This document shows, in pieces, positions 54,543-62,385 of a stretch of 64,000 nucleotides of DNA. Position 1 is the first letter of the stretch; each line of letters starts with the position of its first letter. Both the position numbers and the translations under genes were made by a program. Source of the stretch: Lachnospiraceae bacterium (lineage in GTDB: Bacteria; Bacillota; Clostridia; Lachnospirales; Lachnospiraceae); the NCBI GenBank assembly GCA_949383255.1, contig CASJPF010000014.1, forward strand, positions 1 to 64,000. Reading direction: 5' to 3'. The notes beneath the pieces were generated by a model. The model saw nothing but the letters and a program-made list of their open reading frames with translations, was not told where the DNA came from and did not search any database.

Positions 54543-55159
54543 TGATCAAAGTGAGTAAGCTATCAAAAAAATTTGGTCAGCGAGAAATTTTTAATAATTT
54601 TTCATTTGCTATTGAAGAAGGTGAGTTTGTAGCAATTACCGGAGAAAGCGGAAGCGGGAAAACTACGCTTTTGAATCTGATTAGTCTGTTGGATCAGAAA
54701 TACAAAGGACAAATTGAAATTGATGGAAAAGCTGCTTTTTCTAGGAAAGAAATACAAACTATGCAGCGATATAAGTTTGCATACCTTTTTCAAAACTATG
54801 CATTAGTTGAAAATGAGACAGTACGACAGAACCTGCAGATTGCCTTAAAATATCGAAAAGATGCCAATCCCAATAACAGCATAAAAAAGGCGCTGAAACT
54901 TGTAGGGATGGAAGGCGCTGAAAACTATAAGATTTATGAGCTGAGTGGGGGAGAACAACAGAGAGTAGCATTGGCAAGGGTATATTTGAAGAAACCCAAA
55001 TATGTTTTTGCAGATGAACCGACAGGAAATTTGGATAAGCATAATAGAGATATTGTGTTTGGGTTGTTGAGGAAAATGAATGAGTTTGGCGCTACTATTA
55101 TATTTGTAACGCATGATATAGAATTGTCTCAAAGTGTTGGAAGGATTATTGCGGTATAA
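54542..55159 (+). CDS. Bacteriocin-type ABC transporter ATP-binding protein
   Basis: 205 residues. Walker A GESGSGKTTLL (about 35-45), Q-loop FQNYALVENETV, signature LSGGEQQRVALARV (about 136-149) and Walker B YVFADEPTGNLD (about 157-168) are all intact. MacB/LolD-like class that pairs with FtsX-like membrane proteins. Start and stop overlap with the preceding gene shows coupled translation. Together with it this is probably an efflux pump giving self-protection against, or export of, the lactococcin 972-like peptide. Confidence 0.9.
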   Translation: MIKVSKLSKKFGQREIFNNFSFAIEEGEFVAITGESGSGKTTLLNLISLLDQKYKGQIEIDGKAAFSRKEIQTMQRYKFAYLFQNYALVENETVRQNLQIALKYRKDANPNNSIKKALKLVGMEGAENYKIYELSGGEQQRVALARVYLKKPKYVFADEPTGNLDKHNRDIVFGLLRKMNEFGATIIFVTHDIELSQSVGRIIAV

Positions 55160-55236
55160 TACAGAAAGTATGAAGCCAGTTATAATGATTTGGTATTTTA
55201 GTAGTATTTGTGTTCTGCGCTAGGGAGGTAAATGCA

Positions 55237-55776
55237 TTGTATAATAATAACATACAACAATATGTGGAAGCAATTAAGTTGGCAGCAGGGAGTGTGCAAT
55301 ATAAAAATCTTTCTATAAAACAAACATTTTTTCTCAGTGTAAAACAGCTTTACGAATATTATATAAATATGAACAATGTGTGCTATTTGGAAACTGCAAT
55401 TCTCCACATTCAGGCGTATTTAGAAATGGGCTTTCCCTACGATGAAGGAAAAGAAATATTTGACCTTGTGATTGAAGGAACTGGAAGTGCGCAGGAACTT
55501 AAATTTCCTAATAAATTTTATGCTGCAAAAACGATTAAACTGAATAAGGCACAGGTCAGAAGTATGATTAGAAAATGGCCTCCTTCGTCGCATCAGGTAA
55601 TGAAAATAGATGAAGTAGTTGATGATATTATTTCAAAGGTGAGAAAAAAAGAGAACGGAATATTTTATTACAAGTGTGCTGCAACGAAGGATATTTATGA
55701 ATTGGTGATCAGTGAAAAAGAAACATTTTTCCACGATATGCAAATGGGAATATTTTATTCATTTTTGGGGGTGTGA
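55237..55776 (+). CDS. Hypothetical protein of the bacteriocin/agr island
   Basis: 179 residues, no signal or membrane segment; mostly helical, basic, with a central RSMIRKWPPSSHQVMKIDEVV stretch. I do not recognise a family. TTG 55237 is chosen because AGGGAGG lies 8 bp upstream; an in-frame GTG at 55210 has no ribosome site. It follows the ATPase gene by 77 bp in the same direction and converges on agrC (34 bp between stops). An immunity or regulatory role is possible from position only. Confidence 0.6.
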   Translation: MYNNNIQQYVEAIKLAAGSVQYKNLSIKQTFFLSVKQLYEYYINMNNVCYLETAILHIQAYLEMGFPYDEGKEIFDLVIEGTGSAQELKFPNKFYAAKTIKLNKAQVRSMIRKWPPSSHQVMKIDEVVDDIISKVRKKENGIFYYKCAATKDIYELVISEKETFFHDMQMGIFYSFLGV

Positions 55777-55810
55777 GGAGCACAAGCAATTTATAATATC
55801 AGGAATTTTT

Positions 55811-57106
55811 TTAAAAAAATAACACAATTTTAACTATAAATTGATTGTCTTTATTTACACATTTTAATGAACCATTATACTTTTGTACTGCGTCCATAAC
55901 ACTGGGAAATCCCCAACCATGTAAGTCTTTATTCTTTTTTGTTGTTTCTGGATAATAAACAAATTCTTCGTTGCGGTTAACACATGAATTTGATATCTTA
56001 ATCATTAAAAAGGAGTTGATTTTCCGAATGGTTAAGGATATTTTTCCAGGCTTCTCTAGAACACTTGCAGCCTCTATGGCATTGTCTAATAAATTTGCTA
56101 ATATAGTACACATGTCATGTGAAGAAATATTTGTATTTTGCGGAAACTCTACATTAATTTCAGAAGAAATTCCTTTTTCTCTCATTTTTTCAAGCTTGCT
56201 GTTGATTACTACATCGATTACATCTGCTCCTGTCCAAACTGTTTTGGATAATTTCATAATTGGTGTGCTAATATTCTTAATATATTCTTTTGCTTCATCT
56301 GTATTACCCGCTTCTAATAATTGATATAGTACATTTAAATGATTGTTCAAATCATGATGTAACTTGGCATTACTCATATAAATCTCATTGATTGTCCTAT
56401 AATTTTCTTCCAATAAATGATTTCGCATCTCTGAAAAATTAAGTTTCATTTTTTCTTCCCTTGTCACAACAATAAAGTAAAGAATAAATGATAGAAAAGC
56501 TAAAACAATAATGAAACTCACCCATAAACTTGATATAGTGTAATGAAATGCTTTCATAGTTTGATTTACTAAAAAAATAAATCCCAAAAAGCCTACACAT
56601 GAAATTGCAAGAACCGTGTAGGCATGGCTAATTTTTATAGAAAACTTATAATAAAATTTTTTGGTCAGGAAGTACAACATAATCCAAAAGAATTTAACTA
56701 CGATGACGATTATTGTACGCAGAACGCCCATCGTTGAAAGTACTTTTGATAAAGTTTCGCGTCCATTTCCAAATTCTGAAAACAAGGTAAGTACTAAAAA
56801 ATCAAAACAACTTAAACAAAGCAGATAAAAACTTCCCAAAGAAAAAATTGCAACAAAATTAACTTTATACAAAAAAGCAGATGATATGCTAATATACAAT
56901 ACAAAAATCAGCATCGTAAAATAGGAAAACAAAGAAATATGATTGCACATCCATATAATAATCGCTCCAACAACCGCCAAGACTACATCAATATGTTTGC
57001 TTTGAATACAACGATACTTGTAGAGAATAGCATTATATACTTTATATAAAACAAACATCTCTATAAAACATGCGATTATTTCAACTAATTCAAATATAAT
57101 ATTCAT
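55811..57106 (-). CDS. agrC: AgrC-like sensor histidine kinase
   Basis: 431 residues: an N-terminal sensor of about six or seven membrane helices (1-215), then a cytoplasmic kinase. The phospho-acceptor box is LHHDLNNHLNVLYQLLEAGN (about 255-274) and the GHKL ATPase N-box is ILANLLDNAIEAA (about 345-357); G-box GWGFPSV near 410. This is the HPK10 type that detects autoinducing peptides. ATG 57106 follows AAAGGAATTAAAG; the frame continues to 57226 across a MITE and is not supported. It lies about 400 bp downstream of agrD on the same strand, separated by a MITE and a hairpin. Confidence 0.92.
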   Translation of the reverse strand: MNIIFELVEIIACFIEMFVLYKVYNAILYKYRCIQSKHIDVVLAVVGAIIIWMCNHISLFSYFTMLIFVLYISISSAFLYKVNFVAIFSLGSFYLLCLSCFDFLVLTLFSEFGNGRETLSKVLSTMGVLRTIIVIVVKFFWIMLYFLTKKFYYKFSIKISHAYTVLAISCVGFLGFIFLVNQTMKAFHYTISSLWVSFIIVLAFLSFILYFIVVTREEKMKLNFSEMRNHLLEENYRTINEIYMSNAKLHHDLNNHLNVLYQLLEAGNTDEAKEYIKNISTPIMKLSKTVWTGADVIDVVINSKLEKMREKGISSEINVEFPQNTNISSHDMCTILANLLDNAIEAASVLEKPGKISLTIRKINSFLMIKISNSCVNRNEEFVYYPETTKKNKDLHGWGFPSVMDAVQKYNGSLKCVNKDNQFIVKIVLFF

Positions 57107-57122
57107 CTTTAATTCCTTTCGA

Positions 57123-57297
57123 GTACATCGAATAATAAATTTCTGATATATTGACGCAGCATGATTATTCCTATGCAAGGCGAGGGAATGAGTCGTAGCG
57201 ATGGCTACGGCGATTGACGACAACAAAAGGAATGCAGTCCTTTTGCAGATGGATAATCAGACAAGTCAAAATATCAGTTAATTATTATTCGATGTAC
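57123..57297. mobile_element. 175-bp MITE-like element between agrD and agrC
   Basis: GTACATCGAATAATAA (57123-57138) and TTATTATTCGATGTAC (57282-57297) are perfect 16-bp inverted ends. Further inward CTGATAT-A-TTGAC and GTCAA-A-ATATCAG also pair. The centre has a GTAGCGATGGCTAC hairpin and no open reading frame of note. One copy in this window. It enlarges the spacer between agrD and agrC and may weaken co-transcription. Confidence 0.85.
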
Positions 57298-57351
57298 TAG
57301 AGCCTGTTTGAAAAATGCTTTCTGTCTAATGTGTGTTACAATCTGTTGGAG

Positions 57352-57428
57352 ATTTGTACCAAATTAAAACGGCGTAGTAGATAAAATATAAAGGACAATG
57401 CTTTACGCCAACTGAATTTGGTACAAAT
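57352..57428. repeat. Long hairpin between agrD and the MITE
   Basis: ATTTGTACCAAATT (57352-57365) pairs perfectly with AATTTGGTACAAAT (57415-57428), with inner GGCGTA/TACGCC. It could end agrBD transcripts or be a small palindromic element. On neither strand is there a long U-run. The rest of 57429-57504 is featureless. Confidence 0.65.
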
Positions 57429-57504
57429 ATTATGTAAAGCAAGGCATGTATTTGCCATCTCAGAACATATAATGATTTCAAAATACATTTAGACATTGTA
57501 TAAC

Positions 57505-57609
57505 TTATTGTAATATTTCTGGGAGTTTAGGCTGATATGTCCCGCATACGGATACACAATTTGCGCCCATAATCGCACATAATTTAATGATTTTTGCAAG
57601 TAAAATCAT
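57505..57609 (-). CDS. agrD: AgrD-type cyclic lactone autoinducer precursor
   Basis: A 34-residue peptide: amphipathic leader MILLAKIIKLCAIMG, then a core NCVSVCGTYQ with two cysteines (18 and 22), then the charged tail PKLPEILQ. Leader, Cys core and a Pro/acidic tail with P-x-L-P-E are the AgrD pattern; AgrB would cut after the ring and close a thiolactone between a Cys and the new C-terminus. Which Cys forms the ring is not clear. GAAAGGAGGATATAAAGT gives a strong ribosome site before ATG 57609. The gene overlaps the 3' end of agrB by 26 bp, so it is translationally linked to its processing enzyme. Confidence 0.9.
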   Translation of the reverse strand: MILLAKIIKLCAIMGANCVSVCGTYQPKLPEILQ

Positions 57610-58207
57610 ACTTTATATCCTCCTTTCTCCTAAATCTTGCAAATATTGATTCATCAGCAATCAACATGAAAACGGCAATTAAACAAACACTTAATACAGC
57701 CATGCAAAATAGTTCTTTATTGGTATAAGATAATAAAAATATCCATAAAGTTTCAAAACATAAAATGATTTTTGTAATTTTTTTGCAGCGTTTTTTCTTA
57801 TATACGTTTATCGGCTGTGCTAGATTTTTTATGGGTGCCTTTACTATAATGAAGATATATGTTACAAATAATAAGCAATACCAATAAGGATATACTACAT
57901 ACTCCCACAATAGGTTTTTTATGCTTAAAACGAGAAGATAGGTTAAGTTACTTAAGATAAAACATCGACTATATGTAGTAGCATGGTATCCGCCCGTAAA
58001 CAATCTTAAAGGGACAAATGTAACAAGGAACACTAAACCTGATACAAAATCTGATAATATAGTAGATATAGTTACGATGGAAACAAAAAAACCAATAGTA
58101 GATATTATTAGTTCAAAACCATATGTGTATATATCTTCTTCTTGTTTATCTCCTTTTATTTTATACAATAAAAATTTTGATAGTTGAACAGAAACCTTAT
58201 TTAACAT
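57584..58207 (-). CDS. agrB: AgrB-like accessory gene regulator peptidase
   Basis: Membrane cysteine peptidase that processes AgrD. The 207-residue protein has about five or six membrane helices, and the catalytic pair is visible in LRLFTGGYHATTYSRCF: His75 and Cys82, seven apart as in Staphylococcus AgrB (His77/Cys84). The start is ATG 58207, 8 bp after AAGGAGGT; an in-frame ATG at 58231 lies upstream of that site. First gene of the agrBD unit, with AgrA-type repeats in its promoter. Confidence 0.93.
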   Translation of the reverse strand: MLNKVSVQLSKFLLYKIKGDKQEEDIYTYGFELIISTIGFFVSIVTISTILSDFVSGLVFLVTFVPLRLFTGGYHATTYSRCFILSNLTYLLVLSIKNLLWEYVVYPYWYCLLFVTYIFIIVKAPIKNLAQPINVYKKKRCKKITKIILCFETLWIFLLSYTNKELFCMAVLSVCLIAVFMLIADESIFARFRRKEDIKYDFTCKNH

Positions 58208-58231
58208 ATCAACAACCTCCTTGTAGTACAT

Positions 58232-58294
58232 ATTATCAAAATTATTGCGGTAGGTCTACAATTTGTCCACGAATCTTTGGATTTTTGTCCACGA
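58232..58294 (-). promoter_or_regulatory. agrBD promoter with AgrA-type direct repeats
   Basis: On the minus strand TCGTGGACAAA occurs at 58294-58284 and 58272-58262 (22-bp period, exact repeat). A weak -35 TTGTAG (58261-58256) abuts the second repeat, then an 18-bp spacer and GATAAT (58237-58232). Repeats next to a weak -35 are the arrangement of AgrA-activated P2-type promoters. The bacteriocin promoter at 51717-51781 has the same design. Confidence 0.78.
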
Positions 58295-58445
58295 GTTATG
58301 GATTGTAACATTTTCGTTTTATTGTTATTATTTTAGAATAAACTCCGTAATTTGTTTTTAAATAGCAAAAAAATAGTGATTTTATGATTGATTGTGATAT
58401 ACTGGTATAACGAATAAAAATTTTTAGTTTTAGGAGGGGAAAAGA

Positions 58446-59165
58446 TTGTTATATATTGCTATTTGTGACGACGATGAAAGAACAGTGAAAACATTTGAAA
58501 ATAAGGTTATCACATTCCTAAAAACAAACAATATTATTGCAGAAATTAAAACATATACGCAGAGTAGAATATTACAATATGATATTCAGGAAGGAAAATA
58601 TTTTGATTTCATTTTGTGTGATATTGAGATGCCAGATATTGATGGAATGAAGTTATCGGCTTATATCAAGAGACTTCTTCCAGATGTATTGATTATTCTT
58701 ATTACTTCGCATTTAAAATATGCAATAGATGCCTTTGAACTGTCGATATTCAGATATATTCCTAAAAATTCATTAGACATAAGGCTTGAGCATGCGCTGA
58801 AGGATGCTGTTAATATGATTCAGTTACAGGCGGATCAATATTATATGATAAAAATGCCAAGTCGGATAGAAAAAATTCAATATCATAGGATTTTATATAT
58901 TCAGCGAGATGGAAAAAATGCAGTTATTACATTAATTGATGGAACTTCGACAAAAGTAAGAAAAAGTCTGAGTCAGGTATACAATGAGCTAAACTCGGAA
59001 GACTTTATATATGTTGACCGTGGTGATATTGTGAATTTGAGTCATATTATAGGGATTAGAGAAGGTATTGTAGATTTGGGGAATGGAATCAGGATTCCTG
59101 CTAGTCATTCAAAATTGGAGTATATCAAAGAGAAACTAAATGATTTTTGGGGAGAACAAATATAA
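58446..59165 (+). CDS. agrA: AgrA-like LytTR response regulator
   Basis: 239 residues. Receiver domain with CDDDER (8-13) and the phospho-acceptor Asp in FILCDIEMPDIDGM (about 57-70), Thr/Lys positions in ILITSHLKYAID and PKNS. The C-terminal LytTR domain (about 138-235) has IQYHRILYIQRDGKNAVI and YVDRGDIVNLSHI. TTG 58446 with TAGGAGGGG just upstream is the start. Divergent from agrBD, so each arm has its own promoter; a TGATATACT extended -10 at 58399-58407 may serve agrA. Predicted to bind the 22-bp-period repeats at agrBD and the bacteriocin gene. Confidence 0.93.
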   Translation: MLYIAICDDDERTVKTFENKVITFLKTNNIIAEIKTYTQSRILQYDIQEGKYFDFILCDIEMPDIDGMKLSAYIKRLLPDVLIILITSHLKYAIDAFELSIFRYIPKNSLDIRLEHALKDAVNMIQLQADQYYMIKMPSRIEKIQYHRILYIQRDGKNAVITLIDGTSTKVRKSLSQVYNELNSEDFIYVDRGDIVNLSHIIGIREGIVDLGNGIRIPASHSKLEYIKEKLNDFWGEQI

Positions 59166-59197
59166 GTATTTGAGTTGACCTTGATTTCAAATTGGAT

Positions 59198-59360
59198 TAA
59201 GGAATTGTAGGAAAATAAGTGATGCAGATTGCGTAGGATATTTCTTCGAGGAGGTATGTCAAAAAACGTAGGCGCAGCGGGCTGCGGCGAGGCTTTTTGG
59301 CATGCATAATCGGAGAAATAGCCAAGTCAAGATGCGTCAGTTATTTTTCTACAGTTCCTA
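59198..59360 (-). repeat. Family-1 palindromic repeat, copy C (reversed)
   Basis: Reverse orientation of copies B and D with few differences (for example GCGCAGCGGGCTGCGGCGAGG against the complementary block in B and D). Follows agrA by about 30 bp. With copy D it brackets the nuclease-like gene in inverted orientation. A weak CATGAGACCT/GAGGTCGCATG stem follows at 59368-59396. Confidence 0.88.
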
Positions 59361-59427
59361 AAAAGACATGAGACCTGCAATTATGAGGTCGCATGAAAGA
59401 GATTTGTGAAACGAACAGCTAATTTCT

Positions 59428-59991
59428 TCATATAATAGGATTCACCCTTATGAATCGGTGGAGTATTAAAGGGTCAAGGTCAGAAATTGGTCTTAAATCC
59501 TTATCGTACATCACGTAGTTGTCTAAGTAACCTTGATTTTCAATTTGATTTTTTTGTATCATATCATGGAAAGTGTACCAGCCAACAAGCTTTACAGAGT
59601 TTGTTTCCCGAAATAGACGAACCGATATAAAAATATCTTTTGGATGTGTTTTTGCCTGTTCGACCATTTCTAAAGTCCGTTTGTGAAAATCTTCTGTTCT
59701 TGTCTTAACGTCAACTTTCAACTGTTCTGTCTTATTGACTAGAAGAAAGTCATATTCATCGCGCTCGTCATAGCCTGTGTGATCTTCGACAAATTGTATT
59801 TCGTTGTCAAGAAAGAATAATTTAACAGCTTTTTCTCCAAGCTTGCCCTCAAACATTTTCTTTTTTTTATTTTCTAATCCGCCAGAATGAAAGTCGTGAC
59901 GGTTTGAGGTAAATGCTTTGGAACGCTCGGCATACTGTAATGCCTCTTGGTATAAAAGGCCTGTTATAACATAATTTTCTCTGATTATCAT
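59428..59991 (-). CDS. PD-(D/E)XK nuclease-like protein
   Basis: 187 residues, soluble. The middle shows a PD-(D/E)XK-type core: GKLGEKAVKLFFLDNEI (helix with Glu), then DEYDFLLVNK (Asp) and, after a short strand, LKVDVKTRTEDFHKR (D-x-K, about 94-96). Such small stand-alone proteins are seen among restriction-type and phage/plasmid defence nucleases; no methylase or partner is next to it. ATG 59991 has AAAAGGAGT upstream; the open frame to 60042 has none. It is enclosed by inverted family-1 repeats, as a passenger gene might be. Family level is inferred from motifs only. Confidence 0.65.
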   Translation of the reverse strand: MIIRENYVITGLLYQEALQYAERSKAFTSNRHDFHSGGLENKKKKMFEGKLGEKAVKLFFLDNEIQFVEDHTGYDERDEYDFLLVNKTEQLKVDVKTRTEDFHKRTLEMVEQAKTHPKDIFISVRLFRETNSVKLVGWYTFHDMIQKNQIENQGYLDNYVMYDKDLRPISDLDPLILHRFIRVNPII

Positions 59992-60157
59992 TTGTATACT
60001 CCTTTTTTTCTTCTTTGGACTCTTAAAGTCTCTTTGTAACAAATATTGCGAGAAGCTATTTATATTATAACACCATATTACAGACTACACCAGTGTGTTT
60101 TATTAGTTTTTAGGAATGGGTAATCATTCAGGTAATTGTTCACGTTTTCTGTAATTT

Positions 60158-60321
60158 TAAGGAACTGTAGAAAAATAAGTGACACATCTTGACTTGGCTA
60201 TTTCTCCGATTATGCATGCCAAAAAGCCTCGCCGCAGCCCGCTACGCCTACGTTTTTTGACATACCTCCTCGAAGAAATATCCTACGCAGTCTGCATCAC
60301 TTATTTTCCTGCAATTCCTAA
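60158..60321 (+). repeat. Family-1 palindromic repeat, copy D
   Basis: TTAAGGAACTGTAGAAAAAT to ATTTTCCTGCAATTCCTAAG. Almost the same as copy B. It lies upstream of the nuclease-like gene. 60322-60471 is AT-rich and shows no gene. Confidence 0.88.
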
Positions 60322-60471
60322 GCTTTTCCTATTTGGAATATTTTATACAACACGATGAATTATAGGACTTTTTTAGGAATAAATTATTAGGAAGATTTCT
60401 TAATAATATGGCATTGATGTCTGAACAGTAACAATAGTGACAATAATGAACTTTTGAGAAGAACCTAACAA

Positions 60472-60500
60472 TTGACATCACAATTCCTGCGGGATAAAAT
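60472..60500 (+). promoter_or_regulatory. Sigma-A promoter of the double-GNAT gene
   Basis: TTGACA (60472-60477), 17-bp spacer, TAAAAT (60495-60500); 80 bp before the ATG at 60580. Confidence 0.8.
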
Positions 60501-60579
60501 AAAGATAGATATATGTTGGAGAGATAGAGATGAGCAATATTGTGTTTGCAGAAACAAATTAATGACGAGAGGAATTACT

Positions 60580-61761
60580 ATGAAAATAGAAACAAAGCGA
60601 TTATTGATTCGTACATTAAGAATAGACGATAAAAAAGCATTTGTGGAAATGGCAGCGGACGGAAGTCTAAAAGAGATCGGTTTTAGCAAAGATTGTGGCA
60701 ATTGGATTGCAAATTGGATTGTGGAGGCGAAGGAGCTTACAAAGAAGGACAATCCCCGCACGGAATATCTGGCGTATGTGATTACTTTAAAAGAGGAAAA
60801 GACTGTGATTGGTTCCGTGGGATGCTCTTACTATGAGGATCTACAAGAGACAGGTATCACATATTTTATTGGAACACAATATAGAAATCATGGCTATGCA
60901 ATTGAGGCAGTGCAGGCTTATGCACAGTATTTTTTACAAAATTATCATATTTCCCAAATGATAGCAACGGTCAAGGAGGAGAATGTGGCCTCATGGAAAG
61001 TAATTGAGCGGGCAGGTTTTCAATTGACTGAGAAAAAAATGTACAAGGACTTGAATGATGAGAAAGCGGAGTTATATCGCTTTTATTGCAAGCACAAAAT
61101 GAAAATGGGATTAGCCTATGATAATCATGATAGTCGTATCAAATACTATGAGCTGCTATTAGAACGCGATTTGGATAATCTTGCGCAATATGAACTGCCA
61201 GAGGGTTATCGCTTTGCGTTTTATCAGCATGGGGATTGCGATGCGTGGATTGCAATTGAGAAATCGGCAAAGGAATTTGAAAACTATGAGCAGGGATTGG
61301 CGGCGTGGAATAAATATTATGCGACCAAGGAACAGGAACTTGGCAACCGAATGGTATTTATAGAAAATGAAAAGGGTAAAAAGGTTGCGACAGCCACCGC
61401 TTACTATGATATCACAGGACGCGACCAGTCCGGTGCCGGTTGGTTGCACTGGGTTGCTGTGCAGCGGGAGTATCAGGGAAAAAGGCTGTCCAAGCCATTG
61501 ATTGCACATGTGTTGAACATTATGCGCGCGCTTGGATACACACACGCAAAAATACCAACACAGACTACGACTTGGCTTGCCTGCAAAGTATACCTTGATT
61601 TTGGGTTTCGCCCGCTGCCCCAAAATGCAGTCAACAGTAAGGAAGGGTGGCGGATAGTAAAAACAATTACCAATCACCCTGCACTAGACGCTTTTGACCC
61701 AGTTTCATTAAAGGAGATTGAAGATGAGGGAGAGGAAAATGACAGAACTGAAATTAAATGA
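60580..61761 (+). CDS. Tandem GNAT acetyltransferase (two fused domains)
   Basis: 393 residues. Domain 1 (1-165) is RimJ/RimL-like: IETKRLLIRTLRIDDKKAF, the acceptor strand and the acetyl-CoA loop QYRNHGYAIEAVQAYAQYF (about 105-123), then NVASWKVIERAGFQLTE. Domain 2 (about 185-375) is a second GNAT with WLHWVAVQREYQGKRLSKPL (about 287-306; V-x3-R-x2-G-x-G/K pyrophosphate loop) and AKIPTQTTTWLACKVYLDFGF. Substrates unknown; fusion suggests two acceptors or an internal pseudo-domain. ATG 60580 follows GAGAGGAATT. The next gene overlaps its 3' end by 23 bp. Confidence 0.88.
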   Translation: MKIETKRLLIRTLRIDDKKAFVEMAADGSLKEIGFSKDCGNWIANWIVEAKELTKKDNPRTEYLAYVITLKEEKTVIGSVGCSYYEDLQETGITYFIGTQYRNHGYAIEAVQAYAQYFLQNYHISQMIATVKEENVASWKVIERAGFQLTEKKMYKDLNDEKAELYRFYCKHKMKMGLAYDNHDSRIKYYELLLERDLDNLAQYELPEGYRFAFYQHGDCDAWIAIEKSAKEFENYEQGLAAWNKYYATKEQELGNRMVFIENEKGKKVATATAYYDITGRDQSGAGWLHWVAVQREYQGKRLSKPLIAHVLNIMRALGYTHAKIPTQTTTWLACKVYLDFGFRPLPQNAVNSKEGWRIVKTITNHPALDAFDPVSLKEIEDEGEENDRTEIK

Positions 61762-62203
61762 CACTTTTTTTGCGCTGAATACAAACACAAGAGAAACCGC
61801 TTTTTTCGTATTTCAAGATTCAGAGGACGGACTGGAATACAGCGTTGACTGTTGTTTTCAGGCAAATGAGTTTCAAGAGGAACGGGTAACACCTAAATTG
61901 GAATTGGGAATTATCGGTACATCAGTGCGACAGATTGAAGACATTGCCGGAATGACGTTTGTCGTGAAAAATATGGAGGAGGCATATAATAGAGAGGATT
62001 TATTTTATATTTTTGAGCATGAGCCGCTGATGAATTACCAACTTGCTATTCAGGAGTTCAAAGAGGATAGAGTACATATTTTATGCAGTGGAACAGCAGT
62101 GAATGACGGTTATGCAGACCCTGTTACAACTGCAACATTTGAAATTGACTGCTGGCTGCCAATTATCACAGATATAAAAGATTGGGAAAAGTACGGATTA
62201 TAA
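61739..62203 (+). CDS. Hypothetical protein coupled to the GNAT gene
   Basis: 154 residues, acidic, no signal or membrane segment, beta-rich by eye. I do not recognise a family. AGGGAGAGG within the GNAT gene's end gives the ribosome site for ATG 61739; earlier in-frame ATGs at 61718 and 61724 lack one. The 23-bp overlap shows translational coupling, so it may act with the acetyltransferase, for instance as its substrate or partner. A new promoter follows at 62226. Confidence 0.65.
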   Translation: MTELKLNDTFFALNTNTRETAFFVFQDSEDGLEYSVDCCFQANEFQEERVTPKLELGIIGTSVRQIEDIAGMTFVVKNMEEAYNREDLFYIFEHEPLMNYQLAIQEFKEDRVHILCSGTAVNDGYADPVTTATFEIDCWLPIITDIKDWEKYGL

Positions 62204-62225
62204 GAAAACGAGCGGTGTGTTGTCG

Positions 62226-62254
62226 TTGACAGGGGGAAAACAGTATGCTAAACT
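62226..62254 (+). promoter_or_regulatory. Sigma-A promoter of the tyrosine-repeat protein gene
   Basis: TTGACA (62226-62231), 17-bp spacer, TAAACT (62249-62254); about 130 bp before the TTG start at 62386. Confidence 0.7.
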
Positions 62255-62385
62255 GACTTTTAGAGTGGGTTAAACTGTCATGTGTATTGGATGAAAAATT
62301 GTCTCATAAAGTATCCCCGCTCAGATAATATGCTTTTGAATCGAAAAGTTTGATGAGAAAGTAGCAGCGTCAGAGGTGATGAGAC

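Noticed and set aside
57107-57226. N-terminal extension of agrC
   Set aside because: It would be encoded by the MITE end; ATG 57106 has its own ribosome site and starts directly with the first membrane helix.
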